Below the pieces are notes generated by a model. The model worked only from the letters and a program-made list of their open reading frames with translations. It was not told where the DNA came from and did not search any database. Shown here piece by piece: positions 25,559-39,624 of a stretch of 64,000 nt of DNA (position 1 is the stretch's first letter; each line of letters opens with the position of its first letter). This stretch comes from Sphaeramia orbicularis (lineage: Eukaryota; Chordata; Actinopteri; Kurtiformes; Apogonidae), in assembly GCF_902148855.1 (NCBI RefSeq), contig NC_043969.1, positions 30,137,853 through 30,201,852 of the forward strand, in the 5' to 3' direction. The position numbers were made by a program, and so were the translations under genes.

Positions 25559-28500
25559 TCACAGAGGACTTTTGTTCATTAAATGTTTCTTTGTGTTCTT
25601 CTCTGGCTTAAACAGTATGATATAACACTTTGGGGCAAAAATGCACAGTGTTAATCCAAAACTGGAGGCCAGAATGGCAAATATCTCAACAGCAACTGTA
25701 TATTTTCCAGGAGAGCTGACATACGCTGGGATAAATGTGATCCACACTGCACAGAATATGAGCATGCTGAAGGTGATAAACTTGGCCTCATTAAAATTAT
25801 CAGGAAGTTTCCGTGCCAGGACAGCTAACACGAAGCAAAAGACAGCCAGTAGTCCTACATACCCGAGCACAGCCCAGAACCCTATAGCAGAGCCTAATGC
25901 ACACTCCAAGATGATCCTCTCTTTATATGTGGTCAGATTCTTCATTGGAAAAGGAGGGCTGACAACCAACCAAATAATACAGATCAAAACCTGAATAAAT
26001 GTGACAGATACTACAGTCATTCTTTGTTGAGGAGGACCAAACCATTTCATGACATTGCTGCCTGGAAGTGTAGCTTTAAAGGCCATTAAGACAACAATAG
26101 TTTTTCCCAGGACACATGAGATGCAGAGCACAAAGGTGATTCCAAACGCTGTGTGTCGCAGCATACAGGACCACTCAGACGGTTTCCCGATGAAAGTTAT
26201 TGAACATAAGAAACACAGAGTGAGTGAAAAGAGCAGCAGGAAGCTCAGCTCAGAGTTATTGGCCCTGACGATGGGGGTTGTCCTGTGACGGAAGAACACA
26301 GCCGCTGTCATAATGGCCAAACAGGCTCCAGCAACTGAGAATGAGACCAGGATGATTCCTAAGACCTCATTGAAGGAGAGAAACTCCACAGGCTTGGGGA
26401 GACAAGAGTCTCTATTTGCATTTGGCCAAAACTCACTGGGACAAGGGAAACAATCAGGAGAATCTGAAAAAAAAGACTAAAAAAATGCCCTTTACTGCTC
26501 TGACAGGAGCTATAGTTATCTAGTATGTATTTGAACAAATTTACCTGTAACATTGCTTATTTCTCCATCAGGACATGGTGTACAATCATAGCAACAAACA
26601 GGTTTTCCTTTCTGCAGCACTTTACGAGTTCCTGGACGACAGCTCTCACTGCACACTGACACAGGCACCTGTCAAATACAGACAAACTCACACATATACT
26701 AATGTATTGTACAGATGTTATTACTAAGATTAAAAAAATAATACATAAATGACCCTAGGTCATAATTCTCTGAGTCTCCTTACTTGTGTACTTCCCTCCA
26801 TCCATGTGATGTCCTTGTTGATATGGACCTCCTGGCCCAGTGGCAGCGATGCATCATAGAATCCTACTGTCACAAACTCATTCCTCCCAGTTTTACTCTT
26901 CTGCCAGTTTACCAGCTCATATGTGGCCACAGGATCACCATTGGCATCAAACGAAACACTATAACCATTCTGAGAGAAATTAACTTTCCTCAGCTGAGTG
27001 AAAACCTGTGTGAATTAATTCAGTTGTGACAGTGTAGAGATATGGTTAGCAAAACATGAAACTGAAATTAAACATAATACAATTATTTTATGTAAAACAA
27101 GTAAAATGCAAATTATGGAGATTTGAACTGAAGCCTTTTACTGATTTTACTAGACAGACCTGTGTGGACTGAATCTTAGCAAACTGGTCAAAATGATTTG
27201 TGGAATTTCTTTCCACACATAATGCATTGTGAATGGCATGTGCTATTGCATACACAGCCTTATACACCATGTTAGTGATTCGGAGCTGAGATGTGTCAGT
27301 GTATGAGCTCTGGAGATTGTGTATGTCTTCAGTTCCATCACACACCCTCTCATCTGTGCCTTCACCTAAAACACAGAGGTACAAGTGTGTTTCATTCTAC
27401 AATAGTTATATATACACATGTACTTTTGAATAGAACTATTTAGTCATTCAAAATGGCTGCATAACCACTGAGCACCAACTATGAGTGATATTACAACTAC
27501 TTTCTCACCTTTTCCCAGTCTGCAGTTAAACGCTTCCTCCCAGAACTCAGTAAGTACAGGGGATGCAGCCACTACAGTAGGAGAGAGATCCAGTAAGAAG
27601 TCTCTGAGCCCTGGGATGACAGACTGTTCAATACTAAATCCAAGGGCTCCTGCACAGAAGTTATACTTCAACAAGTCTGTGTCTGTGACCCAGGCCTCGC
27701 TGCCGATCCACTGGTGAGGAGGAAAAGGCTGGAGTGACAGCTCCTCCAAAAGGATCCTCATATCTCCAGAGGCTACAAATGCCACAATAACTACAGATGT
27801 TGACCTGAAACAACAATTTGTATCATATAAATGAAGTTCACGTAAAACAGTGGAAAAATAAATACAATAAAAACAGAATTTTAAGTGACTATTTTTCTGT
27901 CTCTGTAGTACACATTACATATGTAGGCTAGACGAAACAGTATCAGAGCACAAATCATCAAAGCAGACTGATCTATAAACATACCCATTAAAGTCTGTCA
28001 GTATTTTATAACATACTGTCCGTCTCCTCAGTGAGTACAAGGAAAATGTTTTGTAGACAATGCGTTGTACCAAGTCAAGCGTTAGAGACATGTACCTGAT
28101 ATTTTTAATATATGGGCATAGCTGATGTAGATTTTGTATTTTACTTTATTTCATTGTTGTTATTTATTATCCTGTTTAGTTATATTTATTTGCTTTTCTA
28201 ATCATTCAAGTTTTGTGTCAGATCTGTACATTTAAATATGTCAGGTTATACCCAAGGAAAACAAGGACAAGGAAAACACACATAACCCTTTTTCTCAATA
28301 TTACAATTTTCTTTTCATGTATTACAAGGGTGGCAACAATCCATTACAGTTATAAATAACACTCTACTGCACCTGGATAACTTAACTTGTGCCACTGAAG
28401 TGTTTAGAAAAGAAGCATCTCTCAAAAGAAAGGGGGATGTTTAAAAGTAACTTTAATATTCACATTAAACTTATTTTAAAGCAGAATTACAACACCACAC

Positions 28501-30160
28501 CTATACTCTGACTCTAAGAACTCCCAGAGTTTTGTCTTGCAGGATGTTTCTGTACATACCTCCGGATAACTTCAGCCACTCTCTGGATTCTGCTTCGTGG
28601 GTGGGTTCGATAGAAAGATTCAGAGTATTCCACACAGATGCCTTCTTTCTGGGCTGCATACAGGAATGATGCCATGCCATTATTCCCATAGTCTGAGTCA
28701 GACCGGATAGCCCCTATCCAAGTCCAGCCGAAGTGTTTGACCAGTTTGACCAGTGCATCAGCCTGGAACTGGTCACTGGGGATTGTTCTGAAGAAGCTGG
28801 GATATTGCTGTTTATCAGACAAACACGCACAAGTGGCAAAGTGACTGACCTGAAGAAAAACAAGTAGAAACAGGTTTAGTAAAATCCTAAACAGTTAAAC
28901 ACAGCAGCATCATTTTACAGACTAAAGGGTCAAACTATTTACCAGAGGAACGTCAAAGGGCCCAATGACGCGTGACATGGCGATTGATGGTGTTGACCCA
29001 GACTCTCCAATAATAGCCATAACCATGCCAGAGTTTGAGCAGTTCTGACTGGTGTCAAATTCCGGGTCCTGGCCATTTGTGAGCTGAAGGGCTTTTTGCA
29101 CAGCAATAGACACTGAAGCACACGAGTCATGGATTTGGTAACCGAGTGTAACGCCTGGCAGCAGCTCTGTGCTGTTGTTTATCTCACCAATGGCAAATAT
29201 CATGGTGCGTGCAAAGCGCAGTTCACGTGTTTTAATGCTACACAAACACATTCATGTCACTGTTGAAACTCACATATTATAAGAACAAATCACAGGTTTA
29301 GAAAAAAAGAAATTCTGTTCAGTTACTGAAAATTACTGCATGTAAAGAAATGTAATTCAAAGTGTCAGAACAGGAGAATAGATCATAGTTTTGTAATATG
29401 CTTTGATCAACACAATATTTAAAAAAATATCAATATAAAAAAAAATCTAATTTAGTCACTGTAGTTGCTCACATCTGTTTAAAACTGTTTACTAAAAAAC
29501 ATATTTTCATCTCTCACTCTTGCTGCTGGCATGTAATCCATAGCAATTTGTCTTTTATGATGTTAGAAAAAAAAATCTCCAAAACAAGAGAATAGATTAT
29601 ATTGTCATAATAATGGTTCATATCAACTGAAGACAACATTCTACAAAAGACACTTCACACACTATCACTATTACCAGTGACTCAAACTAATTTGTCCACT
29701 ATAGTGTAATATGAAGTGAAAACAACTACCAGTCATGTGTACATTGTGCAGTAGTACATACAAAGTTTTCAGTTTGCTGCAAGGTCATCATGACAACATC
29801 TGTATGACTACAGACTAACATCCTCTCATTCCCACATCTCCCTCTGATTTACCTCCCTGTGCACCTCAGTGGCTCAGGCATGCTGGTGTAGTCATGCACC
29901 TCTGTGTGCATGTAGGAGAAAATGGAGAAAACACCCCCGATAATGTAGTCACCATCCATGGAGAATGCAGGTAGATGAGTATTACCCTGGAGCTTACATT
30001 TCACTGATGTAGCCTTAGTGCTGACTGTGTCAGTACGAGACTTTGTAAACTCAGGCATTTGTTTAAGTCCATCCCCTGATCTATCCCAGACAAGAGCAGA
30101 AGGATGTTGGAACAAACCCAGAGTCAGACTCAGACCAATGAACACAGCGGAGTGAATCAT
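25559..30160 (-). CDS. OlfC copy D: intact V2R-like receptor, eight exons
   Basis: Exons: 29853-30160, 28943-29237, 28560-28849, 27509-27804, 27160-27365, 26784-27005, 26545-26668, 25559-26463. Exon lengths equal those of B and C, and the 881-codon frame is open. The exon 1 tail reads [17 protein letters not shown], shared only with copy E. Exon 2 starts with SIKTRELRF and has the FAIGEIN variant. Intron 1 is short (615 bp) because it lacks a block that A, B, C, F and H have. Intron 3 is long (755 bp) because it has about 150 bp absent from A, B and C. It is the most recent sister of copy E. Function is inferred as for B. Confidence 0.93.
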
Positions 30161-30201
30161 GGCTCAATCATTTCCATGTGAGCATGAGTGTGTTCTTCAT
30201 T

Positions 30202-30212
30202 GGTTTATATAG
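30202..30212 (-). promoter_or_regulatory. Candidate TATA box, copy D
   Basis: CTATATAAACC about 42 nt before the ATG, as in copy B. Confidence 0.55.
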
Positions 30213-31324
30213 ATTTTCAGACAAATGCCTCCCTCCTTCTACTGTATAACAACTTATCAAACAACAGAGGGGGGTGTCATTGTGCTTTATTTAATTATTA
30301 GTCTATGTTTTTTTTTAAGTTCTTACTATTTAAATTACAAATATTCTCACACTTTTGTAGATATTTTCTAATCTTAATCCATTTTTCTGCTCTAATCTTC
30401 ACTTTTTATTTTTGACTTTGTTAGAGCCTCTAATATTTGAGTTTTAATACACTTTTAATACACTGTCTAATCCGATGTTGGCAGTCGCACATTTACTTGA
30501 TAGGTGTATAAAACTGAACTTTCAGGCAAACCACATGACCATGGACAAAACCAACATTAAATGTTGTGATGACCCCTCAGCCACCCCCCTTTTGACAATG
30601 ACACCCAGTAACTGTGCACTGACCCTGAAAGATCTGAAAGAATGTAGGTCAAAATTGCTGTCCAAATTTGACCCCAATTTGACCTTGAAAATAAAGGTCA
30701 AGGTCAACGGCCAAAATAAATCATTCAAAAGCTTCTCAAGATATACCCTGAGACCAAAAATGAAACTTCAACATTTATATCTTATGTTGTTCAAGACAGT
30801 CTTCTTTATTTTGTTGTCATGTACAGATTTTTTATTTTAAAAAAAAAATTGAATAAAAAAAAAAAAACAGATGCCTCGGTTTTTGTATATCTATATTTAG
30901 TTTACTGAGAATATGTGGTGCAAAAAACATATCAATAATTATGGCAGATTTGTTAAAATACCACAATAGTAAAAGAAATTACATCTTGTGTAGTCATCAA
31001 TATTGCATTGCATTATGGTTATAATTTATAATCATTAAAACCTGCCCTTTTACTCATGTTAATTTCTTTCTCTATTAATACGAAACAGTCAAAAGCCAAT
31101 GTTTCAATGTCCGACAGAAATCCTTGCAATTTTTGATGTTTTTTCAGTGCTACAACATATTTCAAAATATATTTATTTTTTTAAAGTTGATGACATTTAT
31201 AATACCAAACAAAAGAAAATAGAGAATGTTAAATTCAATAATCACCAAGAATAAGACGTTTGTTAAACTGTATGTGCAGTGCATAAACTGGAGTTTAAAT
31301 TATTATCTTATTATTTTAAACCTC
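30213..31324. other. Spacer between copies D and E
   Basis: No gene. It has the AGGTCA block at about 30535-30745, an A-rich run at about 30838-30866, and AT-rich shared spacer. Confidence 0.7.
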
Positions 31325-34300
31325 CTACTGTGGACTTTTGTTCATTAAATGTTTCTTTGTGTTCTTCTCTGGCTTAAACAGTATGATATAACACTTTGGG
31401 GCAAAAATGCACAGTGTTAATCCAAAACTGGAGGCCAGAATGGCAAATATCTCAACAGCAACTGTAAATTTTCCAGGAGAGCTGACATACGCTGGGATAA
31501 ATGTGATCCACACTGCACAAAATATGAGCATGCTGAAGGTGATAAACTTGGCCTCATTAAAATTATCAGGAAGTTTCCGTGCCAGGACAGCTAACACGAA
31601 GCAGAAGACAGCCAGTAGTCCTACGTACCCGAGCACAGCCCAGAACCCTATAGCAGAGCCTAATGCACACTCTAAGATGATCCTCTCTTTATATGCGGTC
31701 AGATTCTTCATTGGAAAAGGAGGGCTGACAACCAACCAAATAATACAGATCAAAACCTGAACTGATGTGACAGATACTACAGTCATTCTTTGTTGAGGAG
31801 GACCAAACCATTTCATGACATTGCTGCCTGGAAGTGTAGCTTTAAAGGCCATTAAGACAACGATAGTTTTTCCCAGGACACATGAGATGCAGAGCACAAA
31901 GGTGATTCCAAACGCTGTGTGTCGCAGCATACAGGACCACTCAGACGGTGTCCCGATGAAAGTTATTGAACATAAGAAACACAGAGTGAGTGAAAAGAGC
32001 AGCAGGAAGCTCAGCTCAGAGTTATTGGCCCTGACGATGGGGGTCGTCCTGTGACGGAAGAACACAGCCGCTGTCATAATGGCCAAACAGGCTCCAGCAA
32101 CTGAGAATGAGACCAGGATGATTCCTAAGACCTCATTGAAGGAGAGAAACTCCACAGGCTTGGGGAGACAAGAGTCTCTATTTGCATTAGGCCAAAACTC
32201 ACTGGGACAAGGGAAACAATCAGGAGAATCTGAAAAAAAAAAAAAAAAAAAAGATTTAAAAAAAAAAAAGCCTTTTACTGTTCTGACTGGATCTATAGTT
32301 ATCTAGTATGTATTTGAACAAATTTACCTGTAACATTGCTTATTTCTCCATCAGGACATGGTATACAGTCATAGCAACAAACAGGTTTTCCTTTCTGCAG
32401 CACTTTACGAGTTCCTGGACGACAGCTCTCACTGCACACTGACACAGGCACCTGTCAAATACAGACAAACTCACACATATACTAATGTATTGTACAGATG
32501 TTATTACTAAGATTAAAAAAATAATACATAAATGACCCTAGGTCATAATTCTCTGAGTCTCCTTACTTGTGTACTTCCCTCCATCCATCTGATGTCCTTG
32601 TTGATATGGACCTCCTGGCCCAGTGGCAGCGATGCATCATAGAATCCTACTGTCACAAACTCATTCCTCCCAGTTTTACTCTTCTGCCAGTTTACCAGCT
32701 CATATGTGGCCACAGGATCACCATTGGCATCAAACGAAACACTATAACCATTCTGAGAGAAATTAACTTTCCTCAGCTGAGTGAAAACCTGTGTGAATTA
32801 ATTCAACTGTGTCAGTGTAGAGATATGGTTAGCAAAACATGAAACTGAAATTAAACATAATACAATTATTTTATGTAAAACAAGTAAAATGCAAATTATG
32901 GAGATTGGAACTGAAGCCTTTTACTGATTTTCCTAGACAGACCTGTGTGGACTGAATCTTAGCAAACTGGTCACAATGACGTATGGAATTTCTTTCCACA
33001 CATAATGCATTGTGAATGGCATGTGCTATTGCATACACAGCCTTATACACCATGTTAGTGATTCGGAGCTGAGATGTGTCAGTGTATGAGCTCTGGAGAT
33101 TGTGTATGTCTTCAGTTCCATCACACACCCTCTCATCTGTGCCTTCACCTAAAACACAGAGGTACAAGTGTGTTTCATTCTACAATAGTTATATATACAC
33201 GTGTACTTTTGAATAGAACTATTTAGTCATTCAAAATGGCCGCATAACCAGTGAGCACCAACTATGAGTGATATTACAACTACTTTCTCACCTTTTCCCC
33301 AGTCTGCAGTTAAACGCTTCCTCCCAGAACTCAGTAAGTACAGGGGATGCAGTCACTACAGTAGGAGAGAGATCCAGTAAGAAGTCTCTGAGCCCTGGGA
33401 TGACAGACTGTTCAATGCTAAATCCAAGGGCTCCTGCACAGAAGTTATACTTCAACAAGTCTGCATCTGTGACCCAGGACTCGCTGCCGATCCACTGTTG
33501 AGGAGGAAAAGGCTGGAGTGACAGCTCCTCCAAAAGGATCCTCATATCTCCAGAGGCTACAAATGCCACAATAACTACAGATGTTGACCTGAAACAACAA
33601 TTTGTATCATATAAATGAAGTTCACATAAAACAGTGGAAAAATAAATACAATAAAAACAGAATTTTAAGTGACTATTTTTCTGTCTCTGTAGTACACATT
33701 ACATATGTAGGCTAGACGAATCAGTATCAGAGCACAAATCATCAAAGCAGGCTGATCTATAAACATACCCATTAAAGTCTGTCAGTATTTATAACATACT
33801 GTCCGTCTCCTCAGTGAGTACAAGGAAAATGTTTTGTAGACAATGCGTTGTACCAAGTCAAGCGTTAGAGACATGTACCTGATATTTTTAATATATGGGC
33901 ATAGCTGATGTAGATTTTGTATTTTACTTTATTTCATTGTTGTTATTTATTATCCTATTTAGTTATATTTATTTGCTTTTCTAATCATTTACATTTTGTG
34001 TCAGATCTGTACATTTAAATATGTCAGGTTATACCCAAGGAAAACAAGGACAAGGAAAACACACATAACCCTTTTTCTCAACATTTCAATTTTCTTTTCA
34101 TGTATTACAAGGGTGGCCACAATCCATTACAGTTATAAATAACACTCTACTGCACCTGGATAACTTAACTTGTGCCACTGAAGTGTTTAGAAATGAAGCA
34201 TCTCTCAAAAGAAAGGGGGATGTTTAAAAGTGACTTTAAAATAAGTTTAATGAGAATATTAAAGTAGAATTGCAACGCCAGGCCTATACTCTGACTCTAT

Positions 34301-35942
34301 GAACTCCCAGAGTTTTGTCTTGCAGGATGTTTCTGTACATACCTGCGGATAACTTCAGCCACTCTCTGGATTCTGCTTCGTGGGTGGGTCCGATAGAAAG
34401 ATTCAGAGTATTCCACACAGATGCCTTCTTTCTGGGCTGCATACAGGAATGATGCCATGCCATTATTCCCATAGTCTGAGTCAGATCGGATAGCCCCTAT
34501 CCAAGTCCAGCCGAAGTGTTTGACCAGTTTGACCAGTGCATCAGCCTGGAACTGGTCACTGGGGATTGTTCTGAAGAAGCTGGGATATGCTGTTTATCAG
34601 ACAAACACGCACAAGTGGCAAAGTGACTGACCTGAAGAAAAACAAGTAGAAACAGGTTTAGTAAAATCCTAAACAGTTAAACACAGCCGCATTATTTTAC
34701 AGACTAAAGGATCAAACTATTTACCAGAGGAATATCAAAGGGCCCGATGACGCGTGACATGGCGATTGATGGCGTTGACCCAGACTCTCCAATAATAGCC
34801 ATAACCATGCCAGAGTTTGAGCAGTTCTGACTGGTGTCAAATTCCGGGTCCTGGCCATTTGTGAGCTGAAGGGCTTTTTGCACAGCAATAGACACTGAAG
34901 CACACGAGTCATGGATTTGGTAACCGAGTGTAACGCCTGGCAGCAGCTCTGTGCTGTTGTTTATCTCACCAATGGCGAATATCATGGTGCGTGCAAAGCG
35001 CAGTTCACGTGTTTTAATGCTGCACAAACACATTCATGTCACTGTTGAAACTCACATATTATAAGAACAAATCACAGGTTTAGAAAAGAAGAAATTCTGT
35101 TCAGTTATTAAAAATTACAGCATGTAAAAGAATTATAATTCAAAGTGTCAGAACAGGAGAATAGATCATAGTTTTGTAATATACTTTGATCAACACAATA
35201 TTTAAAAAAATATCAATATGAAAAAAATCTAATTTAGTCACTGTAGTTGCTCACATCTGTTTAAAACTGTTTACTAAAAAACATATTTTCATCTCTCACT
35301 CTTGCTGCTGGCATGTAATCCATAGCAATTTGTCCATTATGATGTTAGAAAAAAAAATCTCCAAAACAAGAGAATAGATTATATTGTCATAATAATGGTT
35401 CATATCAACTGAAGACAACATTCTACAAAAGACACTTCACACACTATCACTGTTATCAGTGATTCAAACTAATTTGTCCACTATAGTGTAATATGAAGTG
35501 AAAACAACTACCAGTCATGTGTACATTGTGCAGTAGTACATACAAAGTTTTCAGTTTGCTGCAAGGTCATCATGACAACATCTGTATGACTACAGACTAA
35601 CATCCTCTCATTTCCACATCTCCCTCTGATTTACCTCCCTGTGCACCTCAGTGGCTCAGGCATGCTGGTGTAGTCATGCACCTCTGTGTGCATGTAGGAG
35701 AAAATGGAGAAAACACCCCCGATAATGTAGTCACCATCCATGGAGAATGCAGGTAGATGAGTATTACCCTGGAGCTTACATTTCACTGATGTAGCCTTAG
35801 TGCTGACTGTGTCAGTACGAGACTTTGTAAACTCAGGCATTTGTTTAAGACCATCCCCTGATCTATCCCAGACAAGAGCAGAAGGATGTTGGAACAAACC
35901 CAGAGTCAGACTCAGACCAATGAACACAGCGGAGTGAATCAT
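31325..35942 (-). pseudogene. OlfC copy E: near-intact receptor with two single-base indels
   Basis: Exons: 35635-35942, 34725-35019, 34343-34631, 33292-33588, 32943-33148, 32567-32788, 32328-32451, 31325-32229. Six exons match the intact copies exactly. Exon 3 is 289 nt, one base short at the codons for KQQYPS (near 34590). Exon 4 is 297 nt, with one extra C in the run that encodes the end of NCRLGK (near 33297-33300). Both lesions shift the frame, and everything between them is read wrongly. Exon 1 encodes the same protein as copy D, and exon 8 encodes a full seven-helix domain. Either this is a very young pseudogene or the two changes are sequence errors in short runs; all splice sites are intact. 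Confidence 0.75.
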
Positions 35943-35993
35943 GGCTCAATCATTTCCATGTGAGCATGAGTGTGTTCTTCATTGGTTTATATA

Positions 35994-36004
35994 GATTTTC
36001 AGAC
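35994..36004 (-). promoter_or_regulatory. Candidate TATA box, copy E
   Basis: CTATATAAACC about 42 nt before the ATG, as in copy B. Confidence 0.55.
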
Positions 36005-36958
36005 AAATGCCTCCCTCCTTCTACTGTATAACAACTTATCAAACAACAGAGGGAGGTGTCATTGTGCTTTATTTAATTATTAGTCTATGTTTTTTAAGTT
36101 CTCACTATTTAAATTACAAATATTCTCACACTTTTGCAGATATTTCTAAGATATATTTTCTAATCTTAATCCATTTTTCCCCTCTAATCTTCACTTTTAA
36201 TTTTTGACTTTGTTAGAGCCTCTAATAGTTAAGTTTTAATACACTTTTAATACACTGTCTAATTTGATGTTGGCAGTTGCACATTTACTTGATAGGTGTA
36301 TAAAACTGAACTTTTAGGCAAACCACATGACCATGGACAAAACCAACGTTAAATGTTGTGATGGCCCCTCAGCCACCCCCCTTTTGACAATGACACCCAG
36401 TAACTGTGCACTGACCCTGAAAGATCTGAAAGAATGTAAGTCAAGATTGCTGTCCAAATTTGACCCCAATTTGACCTTGAAAATGAATGTCAAGGTCAAC
36501 GGCCAAATAAATCATTCAAAAGCTTCTCAAGATATACCCTAACACCACAAATGAAACTTGAACATTTATATTTTATGTTGTTCAAGACAGTCTTCTTTAT
36601 TTTGTTCTTGTGTACAGATTTTTTATTTAAAAAAAATAAAAATAAAAAATCAGATGCCACTGTTCTTGTATATCTATATTTAATTTACTGAGAACATGTG
36701 GTGCAACAAACATATCAATAATTATGGAAGATTTGTTCAAATGCCACAATAGTAAAAGAAATTACATCTTGTATAGTCATTAATATTGTAGTGTCATTAT
36801 ATACAGTTGTATTATGGTTATAATTTATAATCATTAAAACCTGCCCTTTTACTCATGTTAATTGCTTTCTCTATTAATATGAAACAGTCAAAAGCTAATG
36901 TTTCAATGTCAGACAGAAATCCTTGCAATTTTTGATGTTTTTTTTCAGTGCTACAACA
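36005..36958. other. Spacer upstream of copy E
   Basis: No gene. It has the AGGTCA block at about 36325-36540. The shared spacer is interrupted at 36959-36960 (TA) by a Tc1-like transposon and resumes at 39465. Confidence 0.7.
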
Positions 36959-37164
36959 TACACTACTCACAAAAAGTCAGGGATATTTGGCTTTTGGTTG
37001 AAATTTATGGAAAATGTAAAAAGTTTACATTACAGTGGTATTATATCATGAAAGTAGGTCATTTAAGCAGAAGCATGCAATGGTAATTTCCTCATCTCAA
37101 ACAATTTATTGAAACAAAAGCCAACAACAGTGGTAGTTATACATCAACAAAAAATGTCAATGTC

Positions 37165-39160
37165 TCAATAACTTGCCGTGTGCCCTTGAGCATTAATTAC
37201 AGCTTGACAGTAATGTCTCATGCTGTTCACAAGCTGACTTATTGTTTGCTGAGGCATGGCATCCCATTCTTCTTGAAGGGTGGTCCTCAGGTCATTGAGG
37301 TTCTGGGGTACAGAGTTACAAGCCTCTACACAGTGACTCAGCTGATCCCATAGGTTTTTTTTTTATGGGATTCAGGTCTGGAGAAAGTGCACGCCACTCC
37401 ATTTGAGGTACCCCAGTCTCTGGCAGCCATTCCCTGATGATGTGACCTCAATGAGCTGGAGCACTGTCGTCCATGAAGATGAAACTCGGCCTGTGTTGTT
37501 CATGCAGGGGCACAATGACTGGATTAATGATGTTATTGAGGTCGTATGGGCAAAGTGTAGGGCAGTTCTGTTTTGACTAGACACACCTGCCCACACTGTA
37601 ACACCACCACCACCACCAAAAGCTCGTCTGGTGACAACAGTGGCTGATGCCTAGCGCTTTCCTTGATGTTTCCAACATCGTTGGCGGCCATCATTTCTAC
37701 TCAACGTGAATCGAATTTCAACACAGAACAGCACTGAGGCCCACTGGTCCCTCATCTGGCGTAAATGCTCCCTGGCCAAGCCCGGATTAACCATATGGGC
37801 AACTGGGCAATTGCCCAGGGGCACGCAACCTCTGAAAGGCCCTGGGTAGCTCGGGCATAACGAAAATATCTGGTTATCTTTTGTTTATAAATGAAACTGT
37901 CCGCTGCCTGGAGCCATTGCACTGCACAGAAACCCTGCTCCTGCTGTCTGTGACCGTGAGCTGAGACCCTCTCCTCAATGGTCAGTCCAAAAAGCCAATC
38001 AGCGGTGACGCAAATCAACGTGCGTGCACTGAGCGGGATGTGAGATGTCAAGAACTACGTGACATACGCGACGTACGCGAATCAAAACATTGCAAACACG
38101 GAGAAGCAGCTAAGTGGGAGCGCCAAACGAAAATTAAAGAAGGAGAGGGACATTAAAAAAGCTGAAATTTAGAGAACATACCTAAAATAGGTAATTTCTT
38201 TACTGTGTCTAATATGAGAGAAAGCAGATTTCAGATGTTACATTGCACTTACTTTAACTCTCGTGTTGAATTCTGAGGTGACAAGGGGATTTCTGTTTAA
38301 AATTCATATCTGATTGTATCAGATTATGTTTGTGTTTTGTCTGTGGGCTTTTTCTGACGATTCAATACATTTGTGTTGGCAAAAAGTGTTCTTAAATAAA
38401 TACTGGATACTTTGGAAATGGTTTCTTATTTATTTCTTGTGAAAATGGAGGACACTTCCCTCTCTTTCTAATGTAGTGGATCAATTTTAGATTATACTGA
38501 TGCTAATGTGTTTTGTTTTCATATCATCATATGCAAGTGAGTGGCCTTGACAAGAGGCTATAGTGGTGCACTTGTAGTTCTACGAGCATTTACACATTTG
38601 TACATCAAAATGCATTTGATGATAGTTAGATATCGAAGTATGGGGTATATTTACATATATTCCTGGAACTTATTCTGTGTTTTGCCAGATTATAGGGATC
38701 CTAAGGTTGTGATGATGGGGCCCTTGAATATTGTTGCCCAGGGTACAATGAAGTGTTAATCTGGCCCTGTCCCTGGCCCATGGAAAACGATGTTGCCTGT
38801 GCCTGGTGGTGTGTTTAGGTACCTTTGCAGGTCCTCTAGCATGCAGACCATGCTGATGTAAACGGTTTCGAATACTCTGACATGACACTTGGGTGCCTCT
38901 CACCTCCCTCAAATGTGCCTGGAGTTGAGTGGCATTCATCATCCGGTTCCCCAGGGCACTGCACACAATGAAGCGGTCATTAGTGTGGGATGTGGCCAAA
39001 GGATGTCCACTTCTATGCCTTTCTGTGACTCTTTCAGTCTCTCTGTATCTCTGTTGCAACCTGCTGATGACCCTCTGTGACACTCTGAGCTCAGTGGCCA
39101 CTTCCGTCTGAAAACATCCTGTTTGAAGCCTTGCAATGGTGAGGTACTGTTGATGAATTA
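37165..39160 (-). pseudogene. Tc1-like transposase, broken and split by the nested element
   Basis: DDE-type transposase remnant. The N-terminal part (38778 to about 39160) has the paired helix-turn-helix region with ATELRVSQRVISRLQQRY and the family's arginine-rich SGHPLAT linker. The C-terminal part (37165-37768) has VTVWAGVS, HRPSFIFMDDSAPAH in a shifted frame, NLWDQLSH and a final HTASY before the stop. The catalytic-domain coding sequence has several frame changes and stops. A 993-bp hAT-type element plus its 8-bp duplication separates the two parts. It cannot make an active enzyme. Confidence 0.85.
37777..38769. mobile_element. Non-autonomous hAT-type element nested in the Tc1-like transposon
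   Basis: A 993-bp insertion flanked by a perfect 8-bp duplication, TCCCTGGC (37769-37776 and 38770-38777), which lies inside the transposase coding sequence. Its termini are CAAGCCCGGATTAAC on the left and, read in reverse, CAGGGCCAGATTAAC on the right: inverted repeats with two mismatches. No transposase frame was recognised. The hAT type follows from the 8-bp duplication and the CAGGGCC-type end. Confidence 0.88.
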
Positions 39161-39624
39161 TTAGGTGTCATCTTGGTATCATGATGTCAAAATGTGAACA
39201 GCATGATGAGGAGGACTGTTTAAATACCAAATGGAACTGAACCATGAACTTTATTGGTGGATTCATGGATCAAACACCTGTTGTGAATTTATCTTTTAAA
39301 CTCCTTGTTAAAGAATAGCAAGTTTTCAAAAAGTCCTGAAACATTGAATTGTTGGACATGTGCATTCAAAAGTTTAGAGAAGGTCACATTAAGTTCACCT
39401 GCATTTAGGTTCGTCCTGAAATTCCATCCGAAAGCCAAATAACCCTAACTTTATGTGAGTAGTGTATTTTATTTATTTTTTTAAAGTTGATAACATTTAT
39501 AATACCAAACAAAAGAAAATAGAGAATGTTAAATTCATTAATCACCAAGAATAAGACGTTTGTTAAACTGTATGTCCAGTGCATAAATTGGAGTGTAAAT
39601 TATCATGTTATTATTTTAAACTTC

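Larger units (their letters stand above)
36961..39464 (-). mobile_element. Degenerate Tc1-like transposon with a nested insertion
   Basis: Terminal inverted repeats begin CACTACTCACAAAAAGTCAG on the left and, read in reverse, CACTACTCACATAAAGTTAG on the right. They are flanked by the TA duplication typical of Tc1/mariner elements (36959-36960, 39465-39466). Without the nested hAT-type element the length is about 1.5 kb, normal for this family. It sits in the spacer between copies E and F, in sequence that is uninterrupted in the other copies, so it arrived after the array formed. Confidence 0.9.

Noticed and set aside
30475-30840. Short plus-strand frames in the spacers upstream of copies, similar from copy to copy
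   Set aside because: They recur only because the spacer is duplicated. Lengths vary freely between copies and there is no protein-like conservation.
37752-38051. 99-codon minus-strand frame inside the nested hAT-type element
   Set aside because: No similarity to hAT transposases; it stops near the element end and has no supporting start context.
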